The notes under the pieces: model-generated
Told to the model about the DNA's origin: nothing
What the model saw: the letters and a program-made list of their open reading frames with translations, nothing else
Databases searched by the model: none
Part shown: piece by piece, positions 1 through 6,950 of the stretch
Position numbering within the stretch: position 1 is the stretch's first letter
Layout: each line of letters begins with the position of its first letter
Program-made: the position numbers and the translations under genes
NCBI GenBank assembly: GCA_020635695.1
Contig: JACJZH010000024.1
Span: forward strand, 1 to 19,290
Direction: 5' to 3'
DNA length: 19,290 nucleotides
Source of the DNA: Flavobacteriales bacterium
GTDB lineage: Bacteria > Bacteroidota > Bacteroidia > Flavobacteriales_F > PHOS-HE28

Positions 1-701
1 CGGCGGGTGTTCCACACCAGTTCGGGCACGGCGGCGTAGGCGCGGCACACCTCCTCCTCGGTCAGGAAGCGGTGCTCCGGCGGCGACACGTGCTCCGGCG
101 GGGTGGTGCTCAGCAGCGTGTTGGTGTCCACCGCCCGCAGCAGCCGGTGCACGTTGTGGTCGCGCTTGTGGCGGAAGGTGGCGGTGACCAGCGCCAGCAC
201 GCGTTCCTTGGGCCAGCGTTGCCGCGCGAAGCGGAAGCGGTCCACGTCGGCCGGGCGCACGCCCAGGTATTCGTTGGGCGCGGGCCGTTCGGGCAGGCTT
301 CCGCCGAAGGGATGGATGACGAAGGCCTCGGACAGCTCCTCCACCGTGGTGCGCCACACCTCCGGGAAGGCAGGATCGGGCAGGGCCTCACCGTCGTGCA
401 GGTGGCGGGTCAGCAGCTCGTTCAGCTGACGCAGGCCCTCGTTGCTGCGCGCCAGTCCGATGAACAGCGTGCGCGCCCCACAGCGGAACTCGATGCCCGC
501 CACGGGACGGACCTTGTGCTGGTCGGCCAGCCGGAACAGGTCGCTGAGCCCCGCCGTGCAGTTGATGTCGGTGAGCGCCACCGCCTGCAACCCCAGGTCG
601 TGCGCATGCCGCAGCACCTCCTCGGGCGAGAGGATGCCGTGGTTGAAGCTGAACCAGCTGTGGACGTTGAGGAGCACGCGGCCTTCCGGATCGACGACCA
701 T
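1..701 (-). CDS. dnaE: DNA polymerase III alpha subunit, N-terminal part (partial, runs off the left edge)
   Basis: This encodes the first about 233 residues of a C-family replicative/translesion DNA polymerase. The reading frame has no stop down to base 1, so the gene continues outside the window. The N-terminus is a PHP domain: strand and motif NVHSWFSFNHG (12-22), then LTDIN (43-47), then GIEFRCG. A later stretch, RHKRDHNVHRLLRAVDTNTL, is typical of the shorter second DnaE of Bacteroidota, which is usually linked to mutagenic repair (ImuC/DnaE2-like); that assignment is from memory of the family. The PHP metal ligands are degenerate: TDIN replaces the usual TDHG. I chose ATG at 699-701. 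The next in-frame stop upstream is the stop of the neighbouring gene (729-731), so the gap is only 27 bases and the two genes may be co-transcribed. No imuB or lexA is visible here; they could lie to the left. Confidence 0.85.
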   Translation of the reverse strand, partial: MVVDPEGRVLLNVHSWFSFNHGILSPEEVLRHAHDLGLQAVALTDINCTAGLSDLFRLADQHKVRPVAGIEFRCGARTLFIGLARSNEGLRQLNELLTRHLHDGEALPDPAFPEVWRTTVEELSEAFVIHPFGGSLPERPAPNEYLGVRPADVDRFRFARQRWPKERVLALVTATFRHKRDHNVHRLLRAVDTNTLLSTTPPEHVSPPEHRFLTEEEVCRAYAAVPELVWNTR

Positions 702-711
702 ATCGTCGATC
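689..711. promoter_or_regulatory. 9-bp perfect inverted repeat around the dnaE start codon
   Basis: GATCGACGA at 689-697 is mirrored exactly by TCGTCGATC at 703-711, with five bases between. The dnaE start codon (699-701) lies in the loop. It could be an operator, a start-sequestering RNA hairpin, or chance; the function is inferred only. Confidence 0.4.
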
Positions 712-728
712 GGCTGACCATAATCTAA

Positions 729-1922
729 TCAACGCGCGATGACCACCGGCACGGCATCCGCTTCGGAACGCAGCAGGTAGATCCCCGGCGCCAGTCCCGA
801 AACGTCCATCGTGGTCCGCCCGGCCTGCCCCGTGGCGCGGAGCACCACCCGGCCGCGGGCGTCCAACAGCAGCAGGGGTGCACCGGCATCGGCTCCATCG
901 ATGAACAGCCGGTCAGCGGCCGGTAAGGGGAACACCGTCCAGGAAGGGCTCTGTGCACCATCATCAAGTCCGGTGGACAGCGCGCAGGCGCAGCCGGAGA
1001 AATGTTCGATCAGGTTCAGGTCGCCCATGGAGGCGGACTGCACGTAGTTCATGAGCCCGCTGGAGATGTTCCCTCCGGCGATGGTATCGCTGGCCACCGA
1101 CCAAAGGAACTGCCCGGTGCCCAGGTCGATGGTGGAGCTTCCCAGCATGGGTTTCCAGATTCCCGCCTGGCTGGGCCCGTTGGACAGGATGGTGGCCACC
1201 CCCGTGGCCGGGTCCAACTCGCACATGAACTTGCCATACTGCCCCTCAGGGCTGGTGCCTACCGCGGTCCCCACCAGACGCTGCGTGGTGCAATCGTAGG
1301 CCAGGTGCCCGAAGCCGATCAGGCCCGAGGGCACGGTGATCGGTGTGTCGTATACGAGCACGCCCTGGTCCACGTCCACGCCGATGAACCCGGCAGCGGT
1401 CTGCAACAGGTACAGCCGGGTGGCCGGATCGAGGTCGGCCTGTCCGCCGCCGAGCAGGTAGGTGTTCGGAGGCAGCGCCAGCAGGGTGGTGAACTGGTTG
1501 GTACCGGGGTCATAGCGCACCACGTCCACCTGCAGCGGGGGATCGTGCAGGATGCCGATGAACACGCTGTCACACCGGTCGAACTCGATGGCCGTGAAGT
1601 CCACGGTAGGCGGCAGCGGAAGGGGGGTGATCACCGGCGCCAGCACGTTGTCCGCATCGTAGCTGTAGAGCGTGCTCCCCGTGCAGAAGTGGTAGGTCCC
1701 ACGGTCCAGGTCGATGCAGGCGCTGGCGGCGCTGGAGATGGTGCTGATCGGGATGGTCTGGAGCGGGGTCACCAGCCCCGTGGCCAGTTCGAAGGATGCG
1801 AACTCGAAGGTGCCCGGGGAAGGGTTCGACATGCAGTAGAGGTTCCCCGGGGCCTGGGCACCCACGCCCGTCGCCACCAGCATCAGCGACAGGCCCATCG
1901 GTACGTGCAAAGACATCCTCAT
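729..1922 (-). CDS. T9SS type A sorting domain-containing secreted protein
   Basis: A 397-residue exported protein. The N-terminus is a signal peptide (MRMSLHVPMG, then a hydrophobic stretch ending in GVGAQA). The last about 70 residues form a type IX secretion C-terminal sorting domain: VFPLPAADRLFI, then LLLDARGRVV, then DVSGLAPGIYLL and a VVIAR end. The domain directs transport across the outer membrane and surface attachment or release. The middle consists of beta-rich repeats with Asp-Pro-Ala-Thr motifs (DLDPATRLYLL, CELDPATGVATIL), suggesting a beta-propeller-like fold; no enzymatic motif is recognised. A longer GTG start at 1940 exists, but the ATG at 1922 gives a clean signal peptide and leaves a TACCTTGT promoter-like box (1939-1946) upstream. 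The stop lies 27 bases before dnaE. Confidence 0.85.
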   Translation of the reverse strand: MRMSLHVPMGLSLMLVATGVGAQAPGNLYCMSNPSPGTFEFASFELATGLVTPLQTIPISTISSAASACIDLDRGTYHFCTGSTLYSYDADNVLAPVITPLPLPPTVDFTAIEFDRCDSVFIGILHDPPLQVDVVRYDPGTNQFTTLLALPPNTYLLGGGQADLDPATRLYLLQTAAGFIGVDVDQGVLVYDTPITVPSGLIGFGHLAYDCTTQRLVGTAVGTSPEGQYGKFMCELDPATGVATILSNGPSQAGIWKPMLGSSTIDLGTGQFLWSVASDTIAGGNISSGLMNYVQSASMGDLNLIEHFSGCACALSTGLDDGAQSPSWTVFPLPAADRLFIDGADAGAPLLLLDARGRVVLRATGQAGRTTMDVSGLAPGIYLLRSEADAVPVVIAR

Positions 1923-1938
1923 CACAGCGGTATCCCCC

Positions 1939-1946
1939 ACAAGGTA
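1939..1946 (-). promoter_or_regulatory. Possible -7 box (TACCTTGT) of the T9SS protein gene
   Basis: On the minus strand TACCTTGT lies 16 bases before the chosen ATG. It resembles the TAnnTTTG family but departs at the last two bases. No -33 TTTG is evident. Confidence 0.25.
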
Positions 1947-1959
1947 ACGAGCCGGGCGC

Positions 1960-2247
1960 CTACTGTTCCAGGTAGCCCTTGATCGCCTCCACGTAGCCCT
2001 CGAAGGCCTTCAGCCCCTTGGCGGTGAGCGAGCAGCTGGTGTTCGGGTAGCTGCCCTTGAAGGTCTTCTTCACCTTGATGTAGCCCGCGTCCTTCAGCTT
2101 GCTCAGCTGCACGCTCAGGTTGCCGCGCGTGGCTCCGGTCTTCTCCAGCAGCCAGGTGAAGTCGGCCGATTCCACGTTCACCAGCAGGCTCACCACCGCG
2201 AGCCGGAGCTGGTTGTGCAGGAGGGGATCAAGTGGTGCGAACGGCAT
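1960..2247 (-). CDS. Winged-helix transcriptional regulator (HTH_34/ArsR-like)
   Basis: A 95-residue single-domain DNA-binding protein. The sequence LDPLLHNQLRLAVVSLL followed by FTWLLEKTG, a recognition helix ATRGNLSVQLSKLKDAGYI (39-57) and a wing VKKTFKGSYP match the small winged-helix 'transcriptional regulator' family (HTH_34), which resembles MarR/ArsR repressors but lacks metal-binding cysteines. The ATG start lies inside the end of the upstream membrane-protein gene (20-base overlap), which implies translational coupling and a functional pair. It may autoregulate the promoter at 2835-2866, which carries operator-like repeats; that is inference. Its ligand, if any, is unknown. Confidence 0.85.
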   Translation of the reverse strand: MPFAPLDPLLHNQLRLAVVSLLVNVESADFTWLLEKTGATRGNLSVQLSKLKDAGYIKVKKTFKGSYPNTSCSLTAKGLKAFEGYVEAIKGYLEQ

Positions 2248-2815
2248 CCTCTTGGCGCTTCAGCATCAGGCCGGGTATGATGTAGCCCAGGAGCATCGCC
2301 CCGCAATAGAGCAGGGTGAGGGTCAGCGCGTCCTGCGTGAAGTGCATCGCGGTACCGGCCACCCAGAAGATGATGCCACCCAGGATCAACGGCCTGAAGC
2401 GCATCACCTGTCCGGTCATGAAGGTGGGAATGCCGGTGAGGAGGGTGATCATGGGACCCGGGTCGCGGCCGCTCGTCACGCTCAGGACGATGGTGATGAT
2501 CATGGTGATGATGAACGAGGACCAGAGCCATCCGATGAGGCCATCCATCGGGTTGCTCACGGGCGCGCTCCTTCCCTCCCGGGCGCCACGCACGCCGCTG
2601 ATGATGCCGCCAAGGACACCGGCAGCGCCCCATGGCGCGCCCTGACCCACGGCACCGGGTTGGTCGCGCAGGAAGTAGGTGGCCAGCATGGCTAGGGTGA
2701 GCAGCACCCCCCACAGCAGGAAGTAAAAGCTCACGCGGGAAAAGCTCCGCTTGGCCTGTCCGATCATGCTCTGGATCAACCGCAAGCTCTGTTCCGGGGT
2801 CATTTCGGTATCCAT
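2228..2815 (-). CDS. Multi-pass inner-membrane protein paired with the HTH regulator
   Basis: A 195-residue protein of unknown function. A short cytoplasmic-looking N-terminus (MDTEMTPEQSLRLIQSMIGQ) is followed by about five or six hydrophobic helices, including FYFLLWGVLLTLAML, LWSSFIITMIITIVLSV, PLILGGIIFWVAGTAM and LLYCGAMLLGYIIPGLML. There is no catalytic motif. The ATG at 2813-2815 is preferred over a TTG six bases upstream. The gene leads a bicistronic unit with the regulator and has the clearest Bacteroidota promoter in the window. Comparable membrane-protein/HTH pairs are, from memory, common in Bacteroidota, so it may modulate or sense something for the regulator, but this is not shown. 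Confidence 0.8.
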   Translation of the reverse strand: MDTEMTPEQSLRLIQSMIGQAKRSFSRVSFYFLLWGVLLTLAMLATYFLRDQPGAVGQGAPWGAAGVLGGIISGVRGAREGRSAPVSNPMDGLIGWLWSSFIITMIITIVLSVTSGRDPGPMITLLTGIPTFMTGQVMRFRPLILGGIIFWVAGTAMHFTQDALTLTLLYCGAMLLGYIIPGLMLKRQEDAVRTT

Positions 2816-2832
2816 GGTCAATGCTTTAATGG

Positions 2833-2869
2833 ACCAAATGTAGACTTGTTTACATCATAAACCAAATGT
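2833..2869 (-). promoter_or_regulatory. Bacteroidota sigma promoter with operator-like repeats
   Basis: On the minus strand TTTG (2863-2866) and TACATTTG (2835-2842) are separated by 20 bases, a near-perfect match to the -33 TTTG / -7 TAnnTTTG consensus. Both boxes lie inside a 9-base direct repeat ACATTTGGT (2833-2841 and 2861-2869, period 28). Between them sits an inverted repeat, GTTTA-N5-TAAAC (2848-2862). The start codon of the membrane-protein gene lies 19 bases downstream of the -7 box. Confidence 0.75.
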
Positions 2870-2877
2870 GGGCCTGC

Positions 2878-3816
2878 TCAGGGGCCCGCATAGCCTCCCT
2901 TCCGCAGCACCTTGCGCGCGGCACCACCCCGCAGCAGCACCCGCAGCGCCCTGCGCTTGTCCGGCTCCGAGGCGTAGTACCGCGCCGCGATGCGCTCGCC
3001 CATGAAGTACCCCAGGTCCGCGGGCCGGTCGGTGCTCCGTGGCCCCTGGTAGAGCCAGCCGGAAATGTCGTTGCCGTGCATCTGCTCCCGGAACTCTGCC
3101 CACAATTCCGCCTCGTGTGCACGCCCATACGCATGCACCGCTTCGTTGATCGTGATGCCCGCCACTTCCCGGGCGACCAAGTCGGCCGTGCCCTCCAGAT
3201 GGCTCATCAGCAATAGCCGGTGGGTCAGGTAGCCCCACACCAAGCGTGGCCCCTTCCGCTGGCGGGTATGCACGGCCTCGTGCGCCACGAAGGCCAGTTC
3301 CTGCGAGGTGGGACGCAGCACCGAACGCAGCCAGGCGTTCAGCTCGTGCACGTCGGTGGTGCTGTCCGCGCACACGATCTCCGAGCCGATCAGGATCCAG
3401 CCCTTGGACACAGTACCTCCGGTGGAGAGCCTGCCGATGGCGAAGCAGACCTTCGGACGCTTGAAGCCCGGCACCTGCTCCTCGTAGCGGTCCAGCACGT
3501 GGCGGATCGCTTCCGCATGGGCCCCAGCGTTGAGCGTGTTGGCGCGCACCGACCGCCAGAACGCGGGTGCGGCGGCGATGGCCTCCACGTAGCGCTCCGG
3601 GTCCAGGTCGCGCACCTTGCGAAAGCGCTGCAGCCCCTCCGAGCCCGCCTCCAGGTAGCGCTCGCGGATGATGCCCACGCTGTCCGCATGGTCCTTTGCG
3701 CCGGCCAGCGCATCAAAGGCCTCCCAGAACCGGGTGACGTCCTCCGTGAGGATGTCGCCTTGGCCCCGGACGGAGGCCACCGCCAGCAGGGCACATACCA
3801 CAAGCCGGGCACGCAT
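2878..3816 (-). CDS. GldB/DUF2268-like predicted zinc metalloprotease, exported
   Basis: A 312-residue protein with an N-terminal signal peptide (MRARLVVCALLAVASVRGQ). The zinc-protease signature HEAVH is at 179-183, followed by HLEGTAD (206-212), whose glutamate is a likely third zinc ligand. The preceding region (SVGIIRERYLEAGSEGL, FWRSVRANTL, VCFAIGRLSTGGT) resembles the GldB-related/DUF2268 putative protease family of Bacteroidota. Probably periplasmic or lipoprotein-like, but no lipobox is present. A longer frame begins at 3897, but that would overlap the divergent SDR gene and lacks a signal peptide, so ATG 3816 is chosen. A TAACTTGG box lies 5 bases upstream. The substrate is unknown. 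Confidence 0.75.
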   Translation of the reverse strand: MRARLVVCALLAVASVRGQGDILTEDVTRFWEAFDALAGAKDHADSVGIIRERYLEAGSEGLQRFRKVRDLDPERYVEAIAAAPAFWRSVRANTLNAGAHAEAIRHVLDRYEEQVPGFKRPKVCFAIGRLSTGGTVSKGWILIGSEIVCADSTTDVHELNAWLRSVLRPTSQELAFVAHEAVHTRQRKGPRLVWGYLTHRLLLMSHLEGTADLVAREVAGITINEAVHAYGRAHEAELWAEFREQMHGNDISGWLYQGPRSTDRPADLGYFMGERIAARYYASEPDKRRALRVLLRGGAARKVLRKGGYAGP

Positions 3817-3821
3817 GCCCC

Positions 3822-3829
3822 CCAAGTTA
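3822..3829 (-). promoter_or_regulatory. -7 box TAACTTGG of the metalloprotease gene
   Basis: Minus-strand TAACTTGG ends 5 bases before the ATG at 3816. It matches the TAnCTTnG pattern seen before other genes in this window and implies a leaderless or nearly leaderless transcript. Confidence 0.45.
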
Positions 3830-3836
3830 GCGGCGC

Positions 3837-3844
3837 TACCTTCA
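3837..3844 (+). promoter_or_regulatory. -7 box TACCTTCA of the SDR gene
   Basis: TACCTTCA ends 4 bases before the ATG at 3849. It lies back to back with the minus-strand box at 3822-3829, so two divergent promoters share a 32-base intergenic space. Confidence 0.4.
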
Positions 3845-3848
3845 CTCC

Positions 3849-4517
3849 ATGCCTGCCACCCTGCTGCTCGCCGGTGCCACCGGATTGGTCGGTTCATCCG
3901 TGCTGGAACAGGCCCTGGCCGACCCGCGGGTGGAGCGGCTGATCGCCGTGGGCCGCCGCCCGCTGCCGGAGCACCCGAAGCTGGAACAGTGGGTGCATGC
4001 CGATCTGGAGCAGGCGCTGCAGGACCGCCCGGTGGACGGGCTCATCTGCTGCCTGGGCACCACCATCCGCAACGTGGGTGGCGACCGGGACAAGTTCATC
4101 CATGTGGACAAGGACCTGGTGCTGGCGCTGGGCCGCTGGGCGAAGCGGCAGGGCGTTCCCCGCATGGCCGTGGTCAGCGCCATTGGTGCCGATGCCGGTT
4201 CCGGGGTGTTCTACAACCGCGTGAAGGGCGAGACCGAGGACGGCCTGAAGTCGCTGGGGCTTCCCGCGTTGCACCTCTTCCAGCCTTCGATCCTCACCGG
4301 ACCGCGGCAGGAGAACCGCGTGGGCGAACGCATCGGCATCGTGGTGGCCAGGCTGCTTTCGCCCCTGATGCTCGGAGGCCTGCGGAAGTACCGGCCCATG
4401 CCGCACGACGTGCTCGCCAAGGCCCTGCTGAACGCGGCCCTGTCCGGTGCCAGCGGCACACAGGTGCACACCTACGATGGGATCCGGGAGCTGGCCGCTC
4501 AGAACACCACCCGCTGA
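3849..4517 (+). CDS. NAD(P)-binding atypical SDR (TIP30/HTATIP2-like)
   Basis: A 222-residue Rossmann-fold protein. The dinucleotide-binding motif GATGLVG is at 9-15. LICCLGTTIRNVGG (65-78), VVSAIGAD with Ser110, and YNRVK with Tyr122 and Lys126 form the SDR catalytic triad arrangement. The overall pattern (LHLFQPSILTGPRQENR, GERIG) fits the atypical SDR group that includes human TIP30/CC3 and bacterial 'NAD-dependent epimerase/NAD(P)H-binding' proteins. The substrate is unknown. The gene is divergent from the metalloprotease gene and its 3' end overlaps the convergent M23 gene by 19 bases. Confidence 0.88.
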   Translation: MPATLLLAGATGLVGSSVLEQALADPRVERLIAVGRRPLPEHPKLEQWVHADLEQALQDRPVDGLICCLGTTIRNVGGDRDKFIHVDKDLVLALGRWAKRQGVPRMAVVSAIGADAGSGVFYNRVKGETEDGLKSLGLPALHLFQPSILTGPRQENRVGERIGIVVARLLSPLMLGGLRKYRPMPHDVLAKALLNAALSGASGTQVHTYDGIRELAAQNTTR

Positions 4518-5770
4518 TCGGCGCGGTGGCGGGCTTCCTCCAGGGCCAGCATCCAGTTGGCCGCCTCGCGGGTGAACTCGGCCTTGTAGCGCTCCTGGAT
4601 CGGCTCCGCACTGGGGAACTCCTCCCGGCGGTGGTCCACCTGCTCGCCGTTCTTCCAGAAGCGGAAGCACACGTGCGGGCCCGTGGCCAGACCGGTGCTG
4701 CCCACCTCGCCGATCACGTCGCCCTGCTGCACGCGCTGGCCCTGTTTCACCAGGATCTTGCGCATGTGCAGGTACTGCGTGCTGTAGGTGCCGTTGTGGC
4801 GGATCTTCACGTAGCGCCCGTTGCCGGCGGTGTAGCCCGCCTTCTCCACCGTTCCATCGCCCACCGCGAGGATGGGGGTGCCATAGGGGGCCGCGTAGTC
4901 GGTGCCCAGGTGCGCCTTGAAGCGTTTCTGCACCGGGTGGAAGCGCCGGCGGCTGAAGCCCGACGAGATCCGGCTGTACTTCAGCGGGGCCTGCAGGAAG
5001 GCCTTGCGCAGGCTGTTGCCCGTGGGGTCGAAGAAGTCCGGTACGCTGTCCTGTGCGAAGCGGTAGGCGTCCTTGGACACCCCGTCGCTCTCGTAGCGGG
5101 CGGCCAGCACCCGGGGCTCGCCGTAGCGCTCCCCGTCCACCTGCTGTTCCTCGTAGATCACGGTGAAGCGGTCGCCCTTCTGGATGCGGTAGAAATCCAC
5201 CGTCCAGGCGTAGATCTCGGCCAGCTGCATGCTCAGCATCGGGTCGGCGCCGGCATCGGCCAGGTCGTTGTACAGGGCGCCGGTCACGGGCACGCTCACC
5301 TCGGCGCGCACGGTCTCCACGGGGCGGTGCCCCACGCGTACGTCCAAAGGCGGGGTCAGCGCGAACACCACATGCTCCACGGGGTCCACCTCGTACACGA
5401 AGTAGCGCGGTTCGCGCTGGTCGTCGTCGGTGTACACGAAGGCGATGGGGTTGCCCTGGCGCATGCGGCGCACGTCGAACTTCCCTTCACCCAGGCGCAC
5501 CAGGCTGTCGATCACCGGGTAGGGCACGCCCCGCGCGGTGAGCAGGTCGCCGAAGGTGGCGCCCCGGCCCACCTGCTCCTGCTCCACCACGAAGCCCGGC
5601 AGTGGGATCCCGTAGGCCGTGGGCACGGCGGGCACGGTATCCACCACCTCCACCACCTCGGGCTCCGGCGTGTACTCCACCCGCGGCGACAGGTCCACCG
5701 TGAGCAGCACCGCCGCCACCGCCAGCAGCGCCAACAGGCCATAGGCCACCGTGCGTTTGTTCTGGATCAT
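4499..5770 (-). CDS. M23-family murein endopeptidase, membrane-anchored
   Basis: A 423-residue cell-wall hydrolase candidate. Residues 8-24 are one hydrophobic anchor (AYGLLALLAVAAVLLTV). Residues about 60-260 resemble the OapA/Csd3-like regions preceding LytM domains (GATFGDLLTARGVPYPVID; YRIQKGDRFTVIYEE). The M23/LytM domain spans about 265-385, with HLGTD (287-291), a His in YLHM (335) and GPHVCFRFWKNG (365-374). The last motif has Cys where the canonical HxH has its second, zinc-binding His; I recall HVC-type motifs in other Bacteroidota members, so it is probably active. It lies downstream of DUF3108 on the same strand with a hairpin terminator between. It could act with FtsEX-type regulation, but nothing here shows it. 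Confidence 0.9.
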   Translation of the reverse strand: MIQNKRTVAYGLLALLAVAAVLLTVDLSPRVEYTPEPEVVEVVDTVPAVPTAYGIPLPGFVVEQEQVGRGATFGDLLTARGVPYPVIDSLVRLGEGKFDVRRMRQGNPIAFVYTDDDQREPRYFVYEVDPVEHVVFALTPPLDVRVGHRPVETVRAEVSVPVTGALYNDLADAGADPMLSMQLAEIYAWTVDFYRIQKGDRFTVIYEEQQVDGERYGEPRVLAARYESDGVSKDAYRFAQDSVPDFFDPTGNSLRKAFLQAPLKYSRISSGFSRRRFHPVQKRFKAHLGTDYAAPYGTPILAVGDGTVEKAGYTAGNGRYVKIRHNGTYSTQYLHMRKILVKQGQRVQQGDVIGEVGSTGLATGPHVCFRFWKNGEQVDHRREEFPSAEPIQERYKAEFTREAANWMLALEEARHRADQRVVF

Positions 5771-5777
5771 GGATCGG

Positions 5778-5817
5778 CAAGAAAGAACATCGCCCCGGAC
5801 AGAACGCCGGGGCGATG
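5778..5817 (-). terminator. Rho-independent terminator after the DUF3108 gene
   Basis: An 11-bp perfect stem (5788-5798 with 5807-5817) closes an 8-base loop. On the minus strand it is followed by TTCTTTCTTG. It lies 39 bases after the DUF3108 stop and only 7 bases before the M23 start codon, so it could also act as an attenuator. Confidence 0.75.
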
Positions 5818-5856
5818 GGGATCATTTCCACGGGGCGACCGTGAAAACGAGGGGGA

Positions 5857-6687
5857 TCAGTCGAGCTTCGCGATGGGGTGCACCAGGCCTTCGTAGCCGC
5901 TCAGCTCCATCTTGATGGAACCCACCAGCACCTTGGCCTTGGCCAGCACGGGGATCCGGTTGCCGTCGTCGGTCACCCACACGTTCAGGTCGTCGTTGGT
6001 CTTGAAGATCCGGCCCTCCTGCACGATGGGCTGGAACTTCATGCAGCGGTACTTTCCGTTGCGCAGCTTGATGGTCTCGCGGCCGATGAACTTCATCCGC
6101 AGCGGCCACAGCTCGTCGTCCAGGAAGGTCTGGATCACGAACTCGTCGCCGGGCTTGGCGTTGGCGTAGTCCAGCGTGCGGGCGTAGTAGAAGGCGCTGA
6201 GCATGTCCTGCACGTGCGCGGGCACCTCGTGGGTCTGCTCCTTCTGCGTCTTCACCTGGTGGCGGTGCTGCAGGTACACGTAGTCCTGGCTGAACTCGTA
6301 GCCGCCCTCGCTCACCCGGCGCACGAAGGCCCAGGGGAACACGCCCTGCTTGTCGAAGACGCTCTCGTAGTAGTCGTCCACCTTGTAGAACAGGTTGAAG
6401 GCGCCCAGGCTGCGGCCCACGCCCACGGCCTTCATCAGCGGACGGCCGTTCATGGTGCGGTCGGTCTCCTTCAGTTCCACGACGGCCTCACCGGCGTCCA
6501 CGAAGCCATAGTGCACCACGTAGGTGAGCTTCTCACCGGCGCGGAAGGCGTTGTGCGGCAGTTCGCGCAGGCCGTACACCGCAGAACCGGGCTCGGGCGG
6601 ACCGCCGCCCAGCTCCTGTGGCGCAAAGCCCAGGCCGAGCACGGCCAGGGAGGCCACGATCCAAGGGGAAATGCGCTTCATGCCCAT
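5857..6687 (-). CDS. DUF3108 domain-containing exported protein
   Basis: A 276-residue protein with a signal peptide (MGMKRISPWIVASLAVLGLGFA). The body matches the DUF3108 family: AGEKLTYVVHYGFVDAGEAV near the N-terminus, then DDYYESVFDKQGVFPWAFVR, FLDDELWPLRMKFIGRETI, and a C-terminal VWVTDDGNRIPVLAKAKVL. The family is a periplasmic beta-rich fold without assigned function, frequent in Bacteroidota. A second ATG two codons in (6681) is equally possible. A strong terminator follows the gene. No good -7 box was found upstream. Confidence 0.88.
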   Translation of the reverse strand: MGMKRISPWIVASLAVLGLGFAPQELGGGPPEPGSAVYGLRELPHNAFRAGEKLTYVVHYGFVDAGEAVVELKETDRTMNGRPLMKAVGVGRSLGAFNLFYKVDDYYESVFDKQGVFPWAFVRRVSEGGYEFSQDYVYLQHRHQVKTQKEQTHEVPAHVQDMLSAFYYARTLDYANAKPGDEFVIQTFLDDELWPLRMKFIGRETIKLRNGKYRCMKFQPIVQEGRIFKTNDDLNVWVTDDGNRIPVLAKAKVLVGSIKMELSGYEGLVHPIAKLD

Positions 6688-6727
6688 CGGGGTGCAAATG
6701 CTGTGCCACGACTCCCTGGTTGGCAGT

Positions 6728-6750
6728 GTTGAGGGTTGGAGGTTGAAGGT
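6728..6750. repeat. Heptamer tandem repeat GTTGRRG, about 3.3 copies
   Basis: Units GTTGAGG (6728-6734), GTTGGAG (6735-6741), GTTGAAG (6742-6748) and a partial GT. The unit resembles, in reverse complement, the heptamer array at the end of rlmN. Confidence 0.55.
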
Positions 6751-6950
6751 CCCACCACACTACGAACGGCCTTGGCACCTGGAAGTTACGTGATCGGGCT
6801 TGGGGCGGTTCTCCTGAGCCCGTCGAAGGATGCCTCCAGGACCATCAACGCAGGAGCCTTCGTCTCCGAACCCGGCGAGGGCCCGGATAGGTGGCGCCCC
6901 CGGGCCTTGCCCGGCCCGCTCTCCGGGGATCGCCGCCGGGGTAGTTGAGG

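Noticed and set aside
3668..5896. Plus-strand 742-codon open frame
   Set aside because: It runs across the protease, SDR and M23 genes in wrong frames and has no domain similarity; those three genes each have clear family motifs.
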